This document shows, piece by piece, positions 62,230-64,000 of a stretch of 64,000 nt of DNA. The notes under the pieces are model-generated. The model had not been told where the DNA came from. It did no database searches and was given only the letters and a program-made list of their open reading frames with translations. A program made the position numbers and the translations under genes. Numbering within the stretch: the stretch's first letter is position 1; each line of letters opens with the position of its first letter. Source of the DNA: Pseudomonas sp. ADAK18 (GTDB lineage: Bacteria; Pseudomonadota; Gammaproteobacteria; Pseudomonadales; Pseudomonadaceae); NCBI RefSeq assembly GCF_012935695.1, contig NZ_CP052859.1, positions 1,963,001 to 2,027,000 of the forward strand, given 5' to 3'.

Positions 62230-63221
62230 CACACAGACTCCTTGGCGGACAGCCAGCACGCACTTTTGCGCAGGTGGGCCGGATCGATCGGGTTAAGGCG
62301 CGGGCGTTCGGCACATTGGGTCATGGCCTGGGGGCAGCGTTCGCGAAAGGTGCAGCCCGAGGGCAGGGCGGCCAGGTTGGGCACTTGGCCGGGGATGGTC
62401 AGCAGGTCTTCGCCGGGTTGCACCTGCTCCGGCAGGCCGCTGAGCAAGCCTTGGGTGTAGGGATGCCGGGGATCGCCCATGACGTGGGCGGTGGGGCCTT
62501 CTTCGACCACGGCGCCGGTGTACATCACGTACACCCGGTCACAGAACTGCGAGACCACCGCCATGTCGTGGGTGATCAGCAAGATCGCCGTGCCGCGTTG
62601 GCGTGCCTTTTCCCGCAGCAGCAACAACACCTGGCGCTGTACCGTGACGTCGAGGGCGGTGGTCGGCTCGTCGGCGATCAGCAGTTGCGGATCGCAGGAA
62701 AACGCCAGGGCAATCATCACCCGCTGACGCATGCCGCCGGACAGTTCGAAGGGGTAGCTGTCGAGGATCTGCTCGGGGTCGGCGATGTGCATGTCCTTGA
62801 GCAGGGCGATGGCTTTGGCGCGCGCCTCGGCCTTGCTCAGGCGCTGGTGGTGGATGATCACGTCGAGCATCTGCCGGCCGATGCGCCGCGTGGGGTTGAG
62901 GGCGGTCATCGGCTCCTGGAAGATCATCGCCGCGTCACGGCCACGGACCTGCAACAGGTCTTTTTCCTGGGCGCCAAGCATATCGCGGCCGAGCATGTGC
63001 AAGCTGCCCTGGGTGATCCGGTAACTGCGCTCCGGCAGCAGGCGCAAGCTGAGCATCGCGGTGACCGATTTACCCGAACCGGACTCACCCACCACGCCGA
63101 CGATTTCGCCGGGATTGACGTGCAGTGACACACCGTTAAGGGCCTGGACGTTGTTGCGGTAAGCCGGGAATTCCAGGCTCAGGTTGTCGATGGCGAGGAC
63201 CGCTGGACTGGACATGCTCAT
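62229..63221 (-). CDS. Oligopeptide-type ABC transporter ATPase (DppD/OppD-like)
   Basis: A 330-residue ATPase with Walker A GESGSGKSVTAMLSL near residue 45, signature LSGGMRQRVMIALAF near 160 and Walker B LLIADEPTTALD near 180. The oligo_HPY C-terminus has cysteines in LPSGCTFRERCPQAMTQC. AGGGGAA precedes the ATG, which overlaps the permease stop by 4 bases. It should pair with the next ATPase as the heterodimeric motor of the importer. Confidence 0.93.
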   Translation of the reverse strand: MSMSSPAVLAIDNLSLEFPAYRNNVQALNGVSLHVNPGEIVGVVGESGSGKSVTAMLSLRLLPERSYRITQGSLHMLGRDMLGAQEKDLLQVRGRDAAMIFQEPMTALNPTRRIGRQMLDVIIHHQRLSKAEARAKAIALLKDMHIADPEQILDSYPFELSGGMRQRVMIALAFSCDPQLLIADEPTTALDVTVQRQVLLLLREKARQRGTAILLITHDMAVVSQFCDRVYVMYTGAVVEEGPTAHVMGDPRHPYTQGLLSGLPEQVQPGEDLLTIPGQVPNLAALPSGCTFRERCPQAMTQCAERPRLNPIDPAHLRKSACWLSAKESV

Positions 63222-64000
63222 TTCCCCTGTTGCCGTGGATCAAGCAGGTCACGCACACCGTCACCCAGCAGGTTGAAACCGGTAGCGGTGATCAGGATCG
63301 CCAGCCCCGGGAAGGTCGAGTACCACCAGTTGTCGAGGATGAAATTACGCCCGGTGGCGACCATAGCGCCCCATTCGGCGGTGGGCTGTTGTGCGCCCAG
63401 GCCGATAAAACCGAGGGCCGAGGCCATGAGGATGGCGCTGCCGATGTCCAGGCTCAGTTGCACCAGCAAGGGTGGCATGGCGTTGCGGCCCACGTGCCAG
63501 GAGACGATATGCCAGCGCCCTGCACCGAAGGTCTGGGATGCCTTGACGTAGCCCATCTGGCGAATACTCAAGGCCTGGCCGCGGGCCAGACGCACGTAGA
63601 ACGGAATGCGCACCACGGTGATCGCCAGCATCGCATTGAACAGGCTCGGGCCCAGGGCGGCGGCCAGCGCCATGATCAGCACCAGAGACGGCACCGAAAG
63701 CATGATATCCATCAAGCGCATGATCAGGCCGTCGAAACGCCCTCCGATGATGCCCGACAGACAGCCCAACAGGCCGCCCGCCAGGCACGAGGCAAACGCC
63801 ACGAACAGGCCGACGCCCACCGATTGACGGCTGCCATGCAATACACGGCTGAACAGGTCGCGGCCCACTTCATCGGTGCCGAACCAGTGCTCGGCCGAGG
63901 GCGCAGCCAGGCGTTGGGCCAGGTTCAGGGCGTTGGGGTCATGGCTGGCCAGCCACGGCGCGAAAGCCATGCAGATCAGTACGATCAGGGTGATGGTCAG
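63218..64000 (-). CDS. ABC transporter permease (DppC/OppC-like), 5' end outside the window
   Basis: At least 260 residues of an inner-membrane permease. The BPD_transp_1 domain carries the EAA-type loop (SQTFGAGRWHIVSWHVGRNAMP). FGTDEVGRDLFSRVLHGSRQS is the typical DppC N-terminal segment. The open frame continues through 64000 with LTITLIVLIC, the first membrane helix, so the ATG at 63970 is internal and the real start lies beyond the window. It is in one operon with the two ATPases (4-base overlap). Confidence 0.93.
   Translation of the reverse strand: MTITLIVLICMAFAPWLASHDPNALNLAQRLAAPSAEHWFGTDEVGRDLFSRVLHGSRQSVGVGLFVAFASCLAGGLLGCLSGIIGGRFDGLIMRLMDIMLSVPSLVLIMALAAALGPSLFNAMLAITVVRIPFYVRLARGQALSIRQMGYVKASQTFGAGRWHIVSWHVGRNAMPPLLVQLSLDIGSAILMASALGFIGLGAQQPTAEWGAMVATGRNFILDNWWYSTFPGLAILITATGFNLLGDGVRDLLDPRQQGK

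Overview
The window looks like chromosomal DNA of a Pseudomonas of the fluorescens group. It is GC-rich, has strong purine-rich ribosome binding sites, several REP-type inverted doublets between genes, and gene families typical of that genus (DING phosphate-binding proteins, NepI/YdeE-like MFS pumps, many LysR regulators). No rRNA, tRNA, CRISPR array, prophage or intact insertion sequence was seen.

Layout. (1) 1-10.7 kb: an FAD aromatic hydroxylase, a lipoprotein, and a 2447-residue YadA-type trimeric autotransporter built from nearly identical head/neck modules. (2) 10.7-28.9 kb: a patchwork of small metabolic, transport and regulatory units: LysR with a divergent exported amidohydrolase; VOC protein; XRE regulator with a divergent DUF2834 protein; glutamine amidotransferase; LysE exporter; YdeE-like MFS; a chemoreceptor with a histidine-rich membrane domain; an efflux/cyclophilin-like/hydrolase operon with a divergent LysR; an unrecognised 824-residue membrane protein flanked by debris of a lysE copy; an EcsC-family protein; a glutathione S-transferase. 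(3) 29.3-56 kb: the most notable locus. Two tandem DING proteins are followed by a 4181-residue two-partner-secretion exoprotein (PdtA-like), a Phd-antitoxin/transposase-N-terminus hybrid (PhdA-like), the outer-membrane TpsB transporter (PdtB-like), an ExbB whose N-terminus is an exported DUF2341/LamG-like domain, ExbD, a TonB-like protein, a porin, a coiled-coil periplasmic protein, a YbjN-domain protein, a parvulin-type PPIase and a LysR regulator. From memory the order resembles P. aeruginosa PA0688-PA0701, a phosphate-starvation locus. PHO-box-like sequences precede the first DING gene, pdtA and phdA, and the last two share a longer conserved promoter element. (4) 56-60.5 kb: methylmalonyl-CoA decarboxylase-like protein, family III CoA-transferase and an MFS carrier with a divergent LysR regulator, plausibly for uptake and activation of an organic acid. 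(5) 61.3-64 kb: two ATPases and a permease of an oligopeptide-type ABC importer, cut by the window edge.

Two large palindromic non-coding elements (44740-45690 and 60490-61275) share arms of about 300 bp, and five REP-like doublets lie between genes. The best candidate for an under-described system is region 3: a giant secreted protein whose secretion genes are joined to an energised inner-membrane motor with a fused sugar-binding-like periplasmic domain, its own porin and foldase, and a transposase-derived regulator-like protein. Its function is inference; synteny and domains are what the sequence supports.
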